Assembly (NCBI GenBank): GCA_002308775.1
Contig: DBVT01000066.1
Coordinates: 10,465 to 19,935 of the forward strand
Direction: 5' to 3'
Source of the DNA: Mageeibacillus sp. UBA1257
GTDB lineage: Bacteria > Bacillota > Clostridia > UBA1212 > UBA1257
Length of the DNA: 9,471 nt
This document shows, one piece after another, positions 1 through 6,293 of this stretch. Each line of letters starts with the position of its first letter. Position 1 is the first letter of the stretch. The notes under the pieces are model-generated. The model saw only the letters and a list, made by a program, of their open reading frames with translations. It was not told the DNA's origin and did no database searches. Both the position numbers and the translations under genes were made by a program.

Positions 1-180
1 ATCGCATTCCAGGCAAGAAACTGGGGCGCAACGGGCGGCGCATGGTTCGATGAGATCGCAGTTGTCGACATTACCGACAATGCTTCTACAGGCGACGCTA
101 CGATGATCGCTATCGCAGTCATCGCAGTCGCAATGGCAGCAGCGGTTGTTTTCTCAAAAAAGAGATCGACAGCTAAATGA
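1..180 (+). CDS. C-terminal end of a surface protein with a sortase-like or membrane-anchor tail (partial)
   Basis: The window opens inside this frame, so only the last 59 residues are visible. They begin with a stretch ending in GGAWFDEIAVVDI, which resembles the final beta strand of a jelly-roll carbohydrate-binding or galactose-binding-like domain. This resemblance is only suggestive. Next comes NASTGD, a hydrophobic helix of about 19 residues (visible residues 33-51) and a basic tail, SKKRSTAK. That order matches C-terminal cell-wall sorting signals or membrane anchors of Gram-positive surface proteins. The motif is degenerate, keeping TGD but lacking the Leu-Pro or Asn-Pro of a canonical LPXTG/NPXTG signal. 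The protein is therefore probably exported and held at the cell surface; its enzymatic role is unknown. It ends at TGA and is followed by a terminator, so it is not co-transcribed with leuS. Confidence 0.8.
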   Translation: MAFQARNWGATGGAWFDEIAVVDITDNASTGDATMIAIAVIAVAMAAAVVFSKKRSTAK

Positions 181-208
181 TTTGAACTGACAATCAAATG
201 ATCGTAAG

Positions 209-235
209 AAGGCAACCTTTCGGGGTTGCCTTTTT
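209..235 (+). terminator. Intrinsic terminator after the surface-protein gene
   Basis: AAGGCAACC (209-217) pairs with GGTTGCCTT (224-232) around a 6-base loop, and the T run 231-235 follows at once. It closes the upstream gene and insulates leuS from it. Confidence 0.9.
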
Positions 236-240
236 CGTTA

Positions 241-269
241 TTTCATTTTACCTTCCGATGTGATATAAT
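241..269 (+). promoter_or_regulatory. Extended -10 promoter of leuS
   Basis: A perfect TATAAT lies at 264-269, preceded by TG at 261-262, giving the TGnTATAAT extended -10 element. The -35 position at the 17-base spacing is weak (TTTCAT, 241-246), which an extended -10 can compensate. Predicted transcription starts near 276, so the leader before the leuS ATG is only about 40 bases. That is too short for a T-box riboswitch. Confidence 0.75.
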
Positions 270-314
270 ACGCAATTGGTTTAATCATTCTTTCTTGAAG
301 GGAGAAGAACTGAC

Positions 315-2741
315 ATGCCGAATGACAGAGTTGAAAGATACGATTTTGACGCCATAGAGAAGAAATGGCAGAAAATATGGGAGGATGATAAGGCTTTCGC
401 TGCTGAGCAGGTGAGCGACAAGCCGAAATTTTACGCGCTTATAGAGTTCCCGTATCCGTCGGGCAACGGACTGCACGTGGGTCATCCGAGGTCCAATACG
501 GCCATGGATATTATCGCGAGGAAGCGCAGAATGGAAGGCTACAACGTACTCTTCCCGATAGGATGGGACGCTTTCGGACTTCCGACTGAGAATTTCGCGA
601 TCAAAAACAAAATTCATCCTGCGATAGTCACAAAAAACAATATAGACAGATTCAGAACGCAGCTCAAGAGGCTGGGTTTCTCGTTTGACTGGGACAGAGA
701 GATCAACACGACGGATCCCGCATATTATAAATGGACTCAGTATATTTTCCTGAAGCTTTTCGAGCACGGTCTCGCTTACAAGGCAGAGATGCCGATCAAC
801 TGGTGTACATCGTGCAAAGTCGGCCTCGCAAATGAGGAAGTCGTAGAGGGCAGATGCGAAAGATGCGGCGGCGAAGTCGTAAGAAAGGTAAAAAGCCAAT
901 GGATGCTGAAGATCACCGATTACGCTCAGAAGCTCATCGACGGACTCGACGACGTCAATTTTCTCGAGAAGGTAAAGATCCAGCAGAGAAACTGGATCGG
1001 AAGAAGCCAGGGAGCGGAAGTCGATTTCGAACTGTCCGGCGTTGACGACAAAGTGACAGTTTATACGACAAGACCGGATACGCTCTTCGGAGCGACGTAT
1101 ATGGTCCTTTCGCCTGAACACCCGCTGATAGATAAATATTCATCGAAGATCAAAAATATCGACGAAGTAAGAGCGTATCAGGAAGCCGCAAGGAGAAAAT
1201 CAGACCTCGAAAGAACAGAACTCGCTAAAGAAAAGACGGGCGTATGTATAGACGGATTCAAAGCGATAAACCCTGTAAACGGCAAGAAGATACCCGTATG
1301 GATCTCCGATTATGTATTGATGACATACGGAACAGGCGCGATCATGGCTGTTCCTGCGCATGATGACAGAGACTATGAATTCGCGAAGAAATTCGGGATA
1401 CCGATGGTTGAAGTCGTGGCAGGCGGAAATATCGAAGAAGCCGCTTTTACAGATATCCAGACGGGAACGATGATCAATTCAGACTTTTTAAACGGACTCA
1501 GCGTGGCTCAGGCGAAGAAAACGATAATCGACTGGCTCGAGGAACAGGGAAAAGGCCACAGCAAAGTCAATTACAAATTGAGAGACTGGGTCTTCTCAAG
1601 ACAGAGATACTGGGGCGAGCCTATACCGCTTGTAAAATGTCCGAAATGCGGCTGGGTACCCGTTCCGTACGATCAGCTCCCCGTAAAACTGCCTGAAATA
1701 GACAATTACGTTCAGACAGACAGCGGAGAATCACCTCTTGTAAACGTCCCCCAGTGGGTCAACACGACGTGCCCGAAGTGCGGCGGAAAAGCACAGAGAG
1801 AGACTGATACCATGCCCCAGTGGGCGGGATCCTCGTGGTACTATATCAGATACTGCGATCCGCATAATGACAATGAATTCATTTCCAAGGAGGCCGCGAA
1901 TTACTGGCTGCCTGTAGACTGGTACAACGGCGGTATGGAGCATACGACGCTTCACCTGCTTTATTCCAGATTCTGGCACAAATTCCTCTACGATATCGGA
2001 GAGGTACCGTGTCCGGAACCGTATTTTAAGAGAACGTCGCACGGAATGATCCTCGGAGAAAACGGCGAGAAAATGTCAAAATCCAGGGGCAATGTCATCA
2101 ATCCCGATGACGTTGTGGCTGAGATCGGGGCTGATTCATTCAGACTGTACGAGATGTTTATGGGCGCTTTCGACCAGGCGATCCCGTGGGCGACAAAGGA
2201 TGTAAAGGGCTGCTACAGATTCCTCGAAAGAATATGGAGAATGCAGGAGATCGTAACGGACGAAAAAGGTCAGTCAAAAGAACTCAGATCAAAGCTCCAC
2301 GCGACGATCAAGAAGGTCTCGGAAGATTACGAATCGATGAAATTCAACACGGCAATAGCGGCGATGATGGCTTTTACGAATGACGTTTACGCGAACGGAT
2401 CTCTCTCGAAAGGCGACTATACGACGCTCATAACGCTTTTGAATCCTGTTGCTCCTCACATCACCGAAGAGATCAACGAGAGGATAAACGGCGCCGGAAA
2501 GCCCTTATATAAGACAAAATGGCCGGAATTTGACGAAAAAGCCATATCTGAGCGTTTGGTAGAGATCGCGGTCCAGGTCCTCGGTAAAATAAAATGCAAA
2601 CTCGATGTATCTGCTGACATGACGAAAGAGGAACTCGAAGAATACGTCTCATCAAACGACACGGTAAGGGGCATCCTTGCGGGACGAGAGATCAAAAAGA
2701 TCATAGTCGTGCCCGGAAGGCTGGTAAATATAATAGTCTGA
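315..2741 (+). CDS. leuS: Leucyl-tRNA synthetase
   Basis: This cytosolic class I synthetase charges tRNA-Leu with leucine using ATP. The 808 residues match the usual bacterial length. The HIGH-type ATP motif is HVGH (residues 54-57) and the KMSKS loop is intact (586-590). A first zinc site has two Cys pairs, C164/C167 and C181/C184. The CP1 editing domain, which hydrolyses mischarged tRNA, shows TTRPDT (251-256) and the conserved HDDRDYEF (349-356). A second four-Cys set (C442, C445, C486, C489) follows the editing domain. The C-terminal end reads VPGRLVNIIV, as expected of LeuRS. ATG 315 is preceded by GGGAG (300-304) with 10 bases of spacing. The HPRSNTAMD sequence after HVGH and the NGGMEHTTLHLL region differ from the common Bacillus form and suggest a distinct LeuRS lineage. 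That last point is from memory of families, not an alignment. Confidence 0.98.
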   Translation: MPNDRVERYDFDAIEKKWQKIWEDDKAFAAEQVSDKPKFYALIEFPYPSGNGLHVGHPRSNTAMDIIARKRRMEGYNVLFPIGWDAFGLPTENFAIKNKIHPAIVTKNNIDRFRTQLKRLGFSFDWDREINTTDPAYYKWTQYIFLKLFEHGLAYKAEMPINWCTSCKVGLANEEVVEGRCERCGGEVVRKVKSQWMLKITDYAQKLIDGLDDVNFLEKVKIQQRNWIGRSQGAEVDFELSGVDDKVTVYTTRPDTLFGATYMVLSPEHPLIDKYSSKIKNIDEVRAYQEAARRKSDLERTELAKEKTGVCIDGFKAINPVNGKKIPVWISDYVLMTYGTGAIMAVPAHDDRDYEFAKKFGIPMVEVVAGGNIEEAAFTDIQTGTMINSDFLNGLSVAQAKKTIIDWLEEQGKGHSKVNYKLRDWVFSRQRYWGEPIPLVKCPKCGWVPVPYDQLPVKLPEIDNYVQTDSGESPLVNVPQWVNTTCPKCGGKAQRETDTMPQWAGSSWYYIRYCDPHNDNEFISKEAANYWLPVDWYNGGMEHTTLHLLYSRFWHKFLYDIGEVPCPEPYFKRTSHGMILGENGEKMSKSRGNVINPDDVVAEIGADSFRLYEMFMGAFDQAIPWATKDVKGCYRFLERIWRMQEIVTDEKGQSKELRSKLHATIKKVSEDYESMKFNTAIAAMMAFTNDVYANGSLSKGDYTTLITLLNPVAPHITEEINERINGAGKPLYKTKWPEFDEKAISERLVEIAVQVLGKIKCKLDVSADMTKEELEEYVSSNDTVRGILAGREIKKIIVVPGRLVNIIV

Positions 2742-2814
2742 ACGACGGATGCCTGATTGTGATTTTACAAATAACATAAATGCGCAGGGAATGCGCTAAA
2801 GCGGAGAAGGACAG

Positions 2815-4530
2815 ATGAAAGACGAACTGTATATCGCAAATTTGATAGCTGAAAAGACGGGAATCGAAGCGGAGAAGATAGCTCAGCTGATCGCGATCCC
2901 GCCGGAAGAAAAAATGGGAGATTTTGCTCTTCCGTGCTTTTCCTTTGCGAAAACGATGAGGAGATCGCCTGCTTTGATATCTGATGAGCTCGCCGAAAGT
3001 CTCAGAAAAGAGCTTGGACCTGACAGCAGTATCGGCAGGGTAGAATCTGTAAAAGGTTATTTGAATTTTTACATGAACAGGGCAAAGGCGTCTTCAAAGG
3101 TCGTCTCAGAGATCCTCGAAAAGAGGGAAGAGTACGGAAATACGGATATCGGCGGAAAAAAGACAGTTATCGTTGAATTTTCTTCTCCGAATATCGCGAA
3201 ACCGTTTCATATCGGACATTTGTGCTCGACCGCAATAGGCAATTCGCTCTCGAAGATCTACGACACGCTCGGTTACAACGTTGTAAGGATCAACCACCTG
3301 GGCGACTGGGGAACTCAATTCGGAAAACTGATCTCCGCTTACAAACGCTGGGGCGACCGCGACATTATACTCGCCGATCCGATAAACGAACTCCTCAAGA
3401 TCTATGTAAGATTCCACGAGGAAGCTGAAAAAGATCCTTCGCTGGAAGACGAAGCGAGGCATTATTTCAAACTTCTGGAAGAAGGGGACGAGGAAGTCAC
3501 AGAGCTTTGGCAGTTCTTCAAGGACGCCAGCATGAAGGAATTCAGCCGCATGTATAAAAAACTCGGTATCGAATTCGATTCGTACGCCGGCGAGAGTTTT
3601 TACTCTGATAAAATGCCGGAAGTCGTTCAGATACTTCAGGACAAGGGCCTGCTCGAAGAGTCTGAAGGCGCGCAGATCGTCAGATTCGACGATGACAAAA
3701 AGCTTCCTCCGTGCATCATATTAAAATCCGACGGTTCGACCATATATGCGACCAGGGATGTGGCTGCTGCGATCTACAGGAAGAGGACGTATGATTTCTA
3801 TAAAAATATATATGTCGTCGGAATTCCGCAGGCGCTGCATTTTAAGCAGGTATTTTCGATAATAGAGAAGATGGGATTCGATTGGGCGGATTCGTGCGTG
3901 CACGTGGGATTCGGTTACGTGAGATTTCCGGACAGAGTGCTCTCGACAAGGCATGGAGACGTTGTGCTTCTGGAGGATGTTCTCAATGAATCGATAGCCA
4001 AGACGAAGGAGATCATCGAGAAGAGCAATTCTGATATCGAAAACATCGATGAGGTGTCGGAAAAGATCGGTATCGGAGCGATTTTGTACACTTTCCTCAA
4101 AAACGGCAGGGAAAAGGATATCATTTTTACCTGGGACGATATACTCGATTTTGAAGGCGAATCGGGACCTTATGTGCAGTATACATACGCGAGAGGCAGG
4201 AGCATTTTGAGAAAAGCGCGGGCTGAAGGCGTAAACTACGAAAATGCGGATCTTTCGCTCCTCACCGGCGACAGCGAATACAAGATAGTTAAAATGCTCG
4301 CCGGTTTTGGCAAAGCGATACAGTCAGCGGCCGATAAAAACGAGCCTTGCCAGATTACGAGATATATAACTGACGTCGCGCAGGAATTCAACAAATTCTA
4401 TAACAACTGCAATATAATGAAATCGGAAGAGGGACTTCGTGACGCGAGACTTGCGCTCACGGAATCAGTCTGCATATGCATTAAGAAAGCTCTCGGCCTC
4501 CTGGGCATCGAGACAGTGGAGAGAATGTGA
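2815..4530 (+). CDS. argS: Arginyl-tRNA synthetase
   Basis: This cytosolic class I enzyme charges tRNA-Arg; ArgRS enzymes need tRNA-Arg bound to activate arginine. The 571 residues are normal for the family. An N-terminal additional domain (about 1-90) carries MGDFALPCF, then the catalytic core shows SSPNIAKPFHIGH with HIGH at 132-135, and HLGDWGTQFG at 161-170. The KMSKS position reads LSTRHG (376-381), a degenerate form often seen in bacterial ArgRS. An all-helical anticodon-binding domain ends in LLGIETVERM, a typical ArgRS terminus. ATG 2815 follows GGAGAAGG (2803-2810) with 4 bases of spacing. The 73-base gap from leuS contains no terminator, so the gene is probably co-transcribed with leuS. 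A small hairpin (GCGCA 2782-2786 with TGCGC 2792-2796) lies just upstream of the ribosome binding site. Confidence 0.98.
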   Translation: MKDELYIANLIAEKTGIEAEKIAQLIAIPPEEKMGDFALPCFSFAKTMRRSPALISDELAESLRKELGPDSSIGRVESVKGYLNFYMNRAKASSKVVSEILEKREEYGNTDIGGKKTVIVEFSSPNIAKPFHIGHLCSTAIGNSLSKIYDTLGYNVVRINHLGDWGTQFGKLISAYKRWGDRDIILADPINELLKIYVRFHEEAEKDPSLEDEARHYFKLLEEGDEEVTELWQFFKDASMKEFSRMYKKLGIEFDSYAGESFYSDKMPEVVQILQDKGLLEESEGAQIVRFDDDKKLPPCIILKSDGSTIYATRDVAAAIYRKRTYDFYKNIYVVGIPQALHFKQVFSIIEKMGFDWADSCVHVGFGYVRFPDRVLSTRHGDVVLLEDVLNESIAKTKEIIEKSNSDIENIDEVSEKIGIGAILYTFLKNGREKDIIFTWDDILDFEGESGPYVQYTYARGRSILRKARAEGVNYENADLSLLTGDSEYKIVKMLAGFGKAIQSAADKNEPCQITRYITDVAQEFNKFYNNCNIMKSEEGLRDARLALTESVCICIKKALGLLGIETVERM

Positions 4531-4534
4531 TCTG

Positions 4535-5209
4535 ATGAGCATTTCCGACAACGTAAAATACGTTCGGGAACGTATAGCTGAAAACGCGATAAAATCAGGC
4601 AGAAGACCGGAAGACATAACCTTGGTCGCCGTGACGAAATCCACGGATATTCAGGGCGCCCGTGAGCTTATGTCCTGCGGCGTTTCGCAGCTTGCCGAGA
4701 ACAGAGTTCAGATGCTGAGAGAAAAGCAAAAGGAGATCGACGGCGCGACATGGCACCTGATCGGACACCTCCAGACAAATAAAGTCAAAGACGTTTGCGG
4801 AAGGGTATCGCTCATACAGTCGCTCGACAGCGTGCATCTCGCAACGGAAATAGAAAAAACAGCAGCCAAAATGGGTCTCGTGCAGGACTGCCTTTGCGAA
4901 GTTAATATTTTCCGCGAGGAGAGCAAGGGCGGGATCATGGAAGAGGAGATAGACGATTTTCTCGGGAAAATGTCAGAATTTGACCATCTGAGGATAAGAG
5001 GATTCATGACGATGGCTCCTCTGGACGCGGAAGAAGCGGAAATTCGCAAAGGATTCGAAAAAATTTTTAAAATATATGTTGACAAACAAAAAATAATGGT
5101 GCATAATATTGACATATCTATTCTGTCTATGGGAATGAGTCGCGATTTTGAGTATGCTATTCAAGAAGGCGCCACACATATCAGAGTAGGTCGCAGGCTT
5201 TTCACCTGA
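4535..5209 (+). CDS. yggS: YggS/PLPBP-family pyridoxal-phosphate homeostasis protein
   Basis: This 224-residue single-domain PLP-binding protein has the fold of the alanine racemase N-terminal domain. Family members have no known enzymatic reaction; they buffer PLP and affect amino- and keto-acid metabolism. Visible family motifs are VAVTK with the PLP lysine K35, ENRVQ (55-59), HLIGHLQTNK (74-83), LIQSLDS (93-99), RGFMTMAP (155-162), and the phosphate-binding SMGMS (198-202) and VGRRLF (218-223). ATG 4535 was chosen because homologues begin near this point and GTGGAG lies upstream; an in-frame ATG at 4439 would overlap argS by 92 bases. Only 4 bases separate it from the argS stop, so translational coupling is likely. 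The 3' part (about 5050-5160) is much richer in A/T than the rest and holds a promoter. In many Firmicutes this gene (ylmE) precedes sepF, as here. Confidence 0.95.
   Translation: MSISDNVKYVRERIAENAIKSGRRPEDITLVAVTKSTDIQGARELMSCGVSQLAENRVQMLREKQKEIDGATWHLIGHLQTNKVKDVCGRVSLIQSLDSVHLATEIEKTAAKMGLVQDCLCEVNIFREESKGGIMEEEIDDFLGKMSEFDHLRIRGFMTMAPLDAEEAEIRKGFEKIFKIYVDKQKIMVHNIDISILSMGMSRDFEYAIQEGATHIRVGRRLFT
5060..5107 (+). promoter_or_regulatory. Promoter inside the 3' end of yggS, directed at sepF
   Basis: TTGACA (5079-5084) is separated by exactly 17 bases from CATAAT (5102-5107), a near-consensus sigma-A promoter. The A/T-rich stretch just upstream (about 5058-5077) resembles an UP element. The site lies within yggS codons 176-191. 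The predicted start near 5114 would give a leader of about 160 bases before sepF. Confidence 0.75.
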
Positions 5210-5276
5210 TTAAAAAAGAAAAACGTTACAGAGGATAAGGTTATTAATTTGCAAAAGAAAAGAGGTACAAGGAACT

Positions 5277-6062
5277 ATGGCAGGAAAGATTGCTGCGCTG
5301 TTTAACCGTCTTTCAGAGATGGTAGGGCTGGACAATGGGATCGTCGACGAGGAAGATCAGGTCGTCGAGAGAAATATCGAGTCGGGTCCGGTCCAGGAAA
5401 AAGGATTCACCAACCGCGAAACTAAAAATTATTCACGTAATTCCGCTCCGATAATAGAGGAAGATTTTGATATTTCTTCCGACAGAAGCGGAAATCTTTT
5501 TATGCGTAAAAATACGGACGAGGACAAGAAAGCTGAAGAGATCAAGGCTGAAGAGAAAAAAGAATCCATTGAGAGAAGTATGAGGAGAGTTTCCCTTGCA
5601 ACTCTTATGAAGGACAAAAAAGACGAAAAGCGCGAAGAAAAACGCGAAGAGATCAAAGTAGAGACAGTAGAAAATAAGAAGGAAGAGAAGAGACCCGCTC
5701 CCGTGAGAGAGTCCAAAGACAATTCTGAAAAAGGAGAAATACGTATGGCTAATATCAGCGATTCAATGAAAATCAACCTTTGTGTTGCAAGACCTACAGA
5801 GTTCGATATCGAGAGCTGCAAAGAGATCTGCTCCAACCTCAGAGCTCAGAGAATGGTCACGATCAATTTCGAGGATGTTAAGAGCAATGACGACAAGTGC
5901 AGGATCTACGACTTCGTATGCGGATGCTGCGTCGCTCTCGATTGCAAGCTTGAAAAAGTTTCAAGAGAAGTTTACATTGCTACTCCTTACAATGCGAAAG
6001 TTTACAAACTGGACGACAAAGATCAGGTTCAGCTGACCGAAGACGCTTATTCGTTCAACTGA
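5277..6062 (+). CDS. sepF: SepF-like cell division protein with long charged linker and cysteine-rich core
   Basis: SepF binds the FtsZ C-terminus, tethers it to the membrane through an N-terminal amphipathic helix and helps assemble the septum. The first 18 residues (MAGKIAALFNRLSEMVGL) can form such a helix. Residues 20-155 are a low-complexity acidic/basic linker, K/E-rich around 83-140, with a 12-base tandem repeat (5631-5654) encoding REEK/REEI. The C-terminal SepF domain spans about 163-248, with LCVARPTEF, VTINFEDV, RIYDFVCG and EVYIATPYNAKV matching the family pattern. The 261 residues greatly exceed the usual size of about 150 because of the linker. Eight cysteines (169, 181, 185, 208, 215, 217, 218, 223) sit in the core, unlike Bacillus SepF. 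ATG 5277 follows AGAGG (5261-5265) or AAGGA (5269-5273). The yggS neighbour supports the call. An internal start at 5745 is listed separately. Confidence 0.88.
   Translation: MAGKIAALFNRLSEMVGLDNGIVDEEDQVVERNIESGPVQEKGFTNRETKNYSRNSAPIIEEDFDISSDRSGNLFMRKNTDEDKKAEEIKAEEKKESIERSMRRVSLATLMKDKKDEKREEKREEIKVETVENKKEEKRPAPVRESKDNSEKGEIRMANISDSMKINLCVARPTEFDIESCKEICSNLRAQRMVTINFEDVKSNDDKCRIYDFVCGCCVALDCKLEKVSREVYIATPYNAKVYKLDDKDQVQLTEDAYSFN
5731..5747 (+). promoter_or_regulatory. Internal Shine-Dalgarno and in-frame ATG within sepF
   Basis: AAGGAG (5731-5736) sits 8 bases before ATG 5745, in the sepF frame at residue 157. It is better spaced than the sites before ATG 5277. Initiation here would make a 105-residue protein (5745-6062) consisting of the SepF domain without the membrane helix or linker. 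The AAAGGAGAA run also encodes linker residues EKGE, so chance cannot be excluded. Confidence 0.5.
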
Positions 6063-6096
6063 TATACGGTTCCTTGCAAATAAATAATTTCTTGTA

Positions 6097-6141
6097 AAAA
6101 CAGCTGCCGGTAAGTAATGCCTCCTTCCCGGCGGCTGTTTT
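6097..6141 (+). terminator. Intrinsic terminator after sepF, possibly bidirectional
   Basis: AACAGCTGCCGG (6099-6110) pairs with CCGGCGGCTGTT (6128-6139) with a single T-G wobble. Flanking AA/TT pairs extend the stem, and the loop is 17 bases. The T run 6138-6141 is short on the plus strand. The A run 6096-6100 would give a longer U run on the minus strand. Confidence 0.85.
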
Positions 6142-6198
6142 GCGCCTGTTGAGAACAAGCTGCGGCTTGATCTGAGCCTTTCGATCATCATTTTACAT

Positions 6199-6220
6199 GC
6201 CTCGAAAAAGAGGCTTTTTT
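6199..6220 (+). terminator. Second intrinsic terminator, upstream of the isomerase promoter
   Basis: GCCTC (6199-6203) pairs with GAGGC (6210-6214) around GAAAAA, followed by six T residues (6215-6220). It backs up the first terminator and isolates the sugar genes from sepF. Confidence 0.85.
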
Positions 6221-6233
6221 AATAGCCGTTCTA

Positions 6234-6262
6234 TTGACTTATGATTCCGTCAAATATATAAT
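6234..6262 (+). promoter_or_regulatory. Strong sigma-A promoter of the sugar isomerase gene
   Basis: TTGACT (6234-6239) and TATAAT (6257-6262) are separated by 17 bases, with a predicted start near 6269. The -35 lies in an inverted repeat (TTGAC 6234-6238, GTCAA 6249-6253). A direct repeat ATTCCGT occurs at 6244-6250 and 6261-6267. These repeats could be operator sites. Confidence 0.85.
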
Positions 6263-6283
6263 TCCGTTGTAACAAAATAACTT

Positions 6284-6289
6284 GGAGGG
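6284..6289 (+). promoter_or_regulatory. Ribosome binding site that fixes the isomerase start
   Basis: GGAGGG (6284-6289) lies 4 bases before ATG 6294. An in-frame TTG at 6282 overlaps this site and so is not a plausible start. Confidence 0.85.
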
Positions 6290-6293
6290 TAAT

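Noticed and set aside
2729..2734. Perfect TATAAT at the end of leuS as a possible argS promoter.
   Set aside because: It encodes the final Asn-Ile-Ile residues conserved in LeuRS, has no TG extension and no recognisable -35 at 16-18 bases, so it is not supported.
4439..4534. Upstream in-frame extension of yggS from an ATG inside argS.
   Set aside because: The extra residues lie in the argS coding region, do not resemble the YggS N-terminus, and a start at 4535 matches the family.
5109..5137. A second TTGACA in yggS (5109-5114) as another promoter.
   Set aside because: The -10 position at the 17-base spacing reads GGAATG, which is not a -10 element.
5631..5654. Short tandem repeat in sepF as a CRISPR-like or mobile repeat.
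   Set aside because: It has only two 12-base units, both coding in frame for a charged linker.
5429..5836. Minus-strand frame rich in Ser/Leu/Phe opposite the sepF linker.
   Set aside because: Its composition is the mirror of the Lys/Glu codon repeats on the plus strand and no gene-like signals accompany it.
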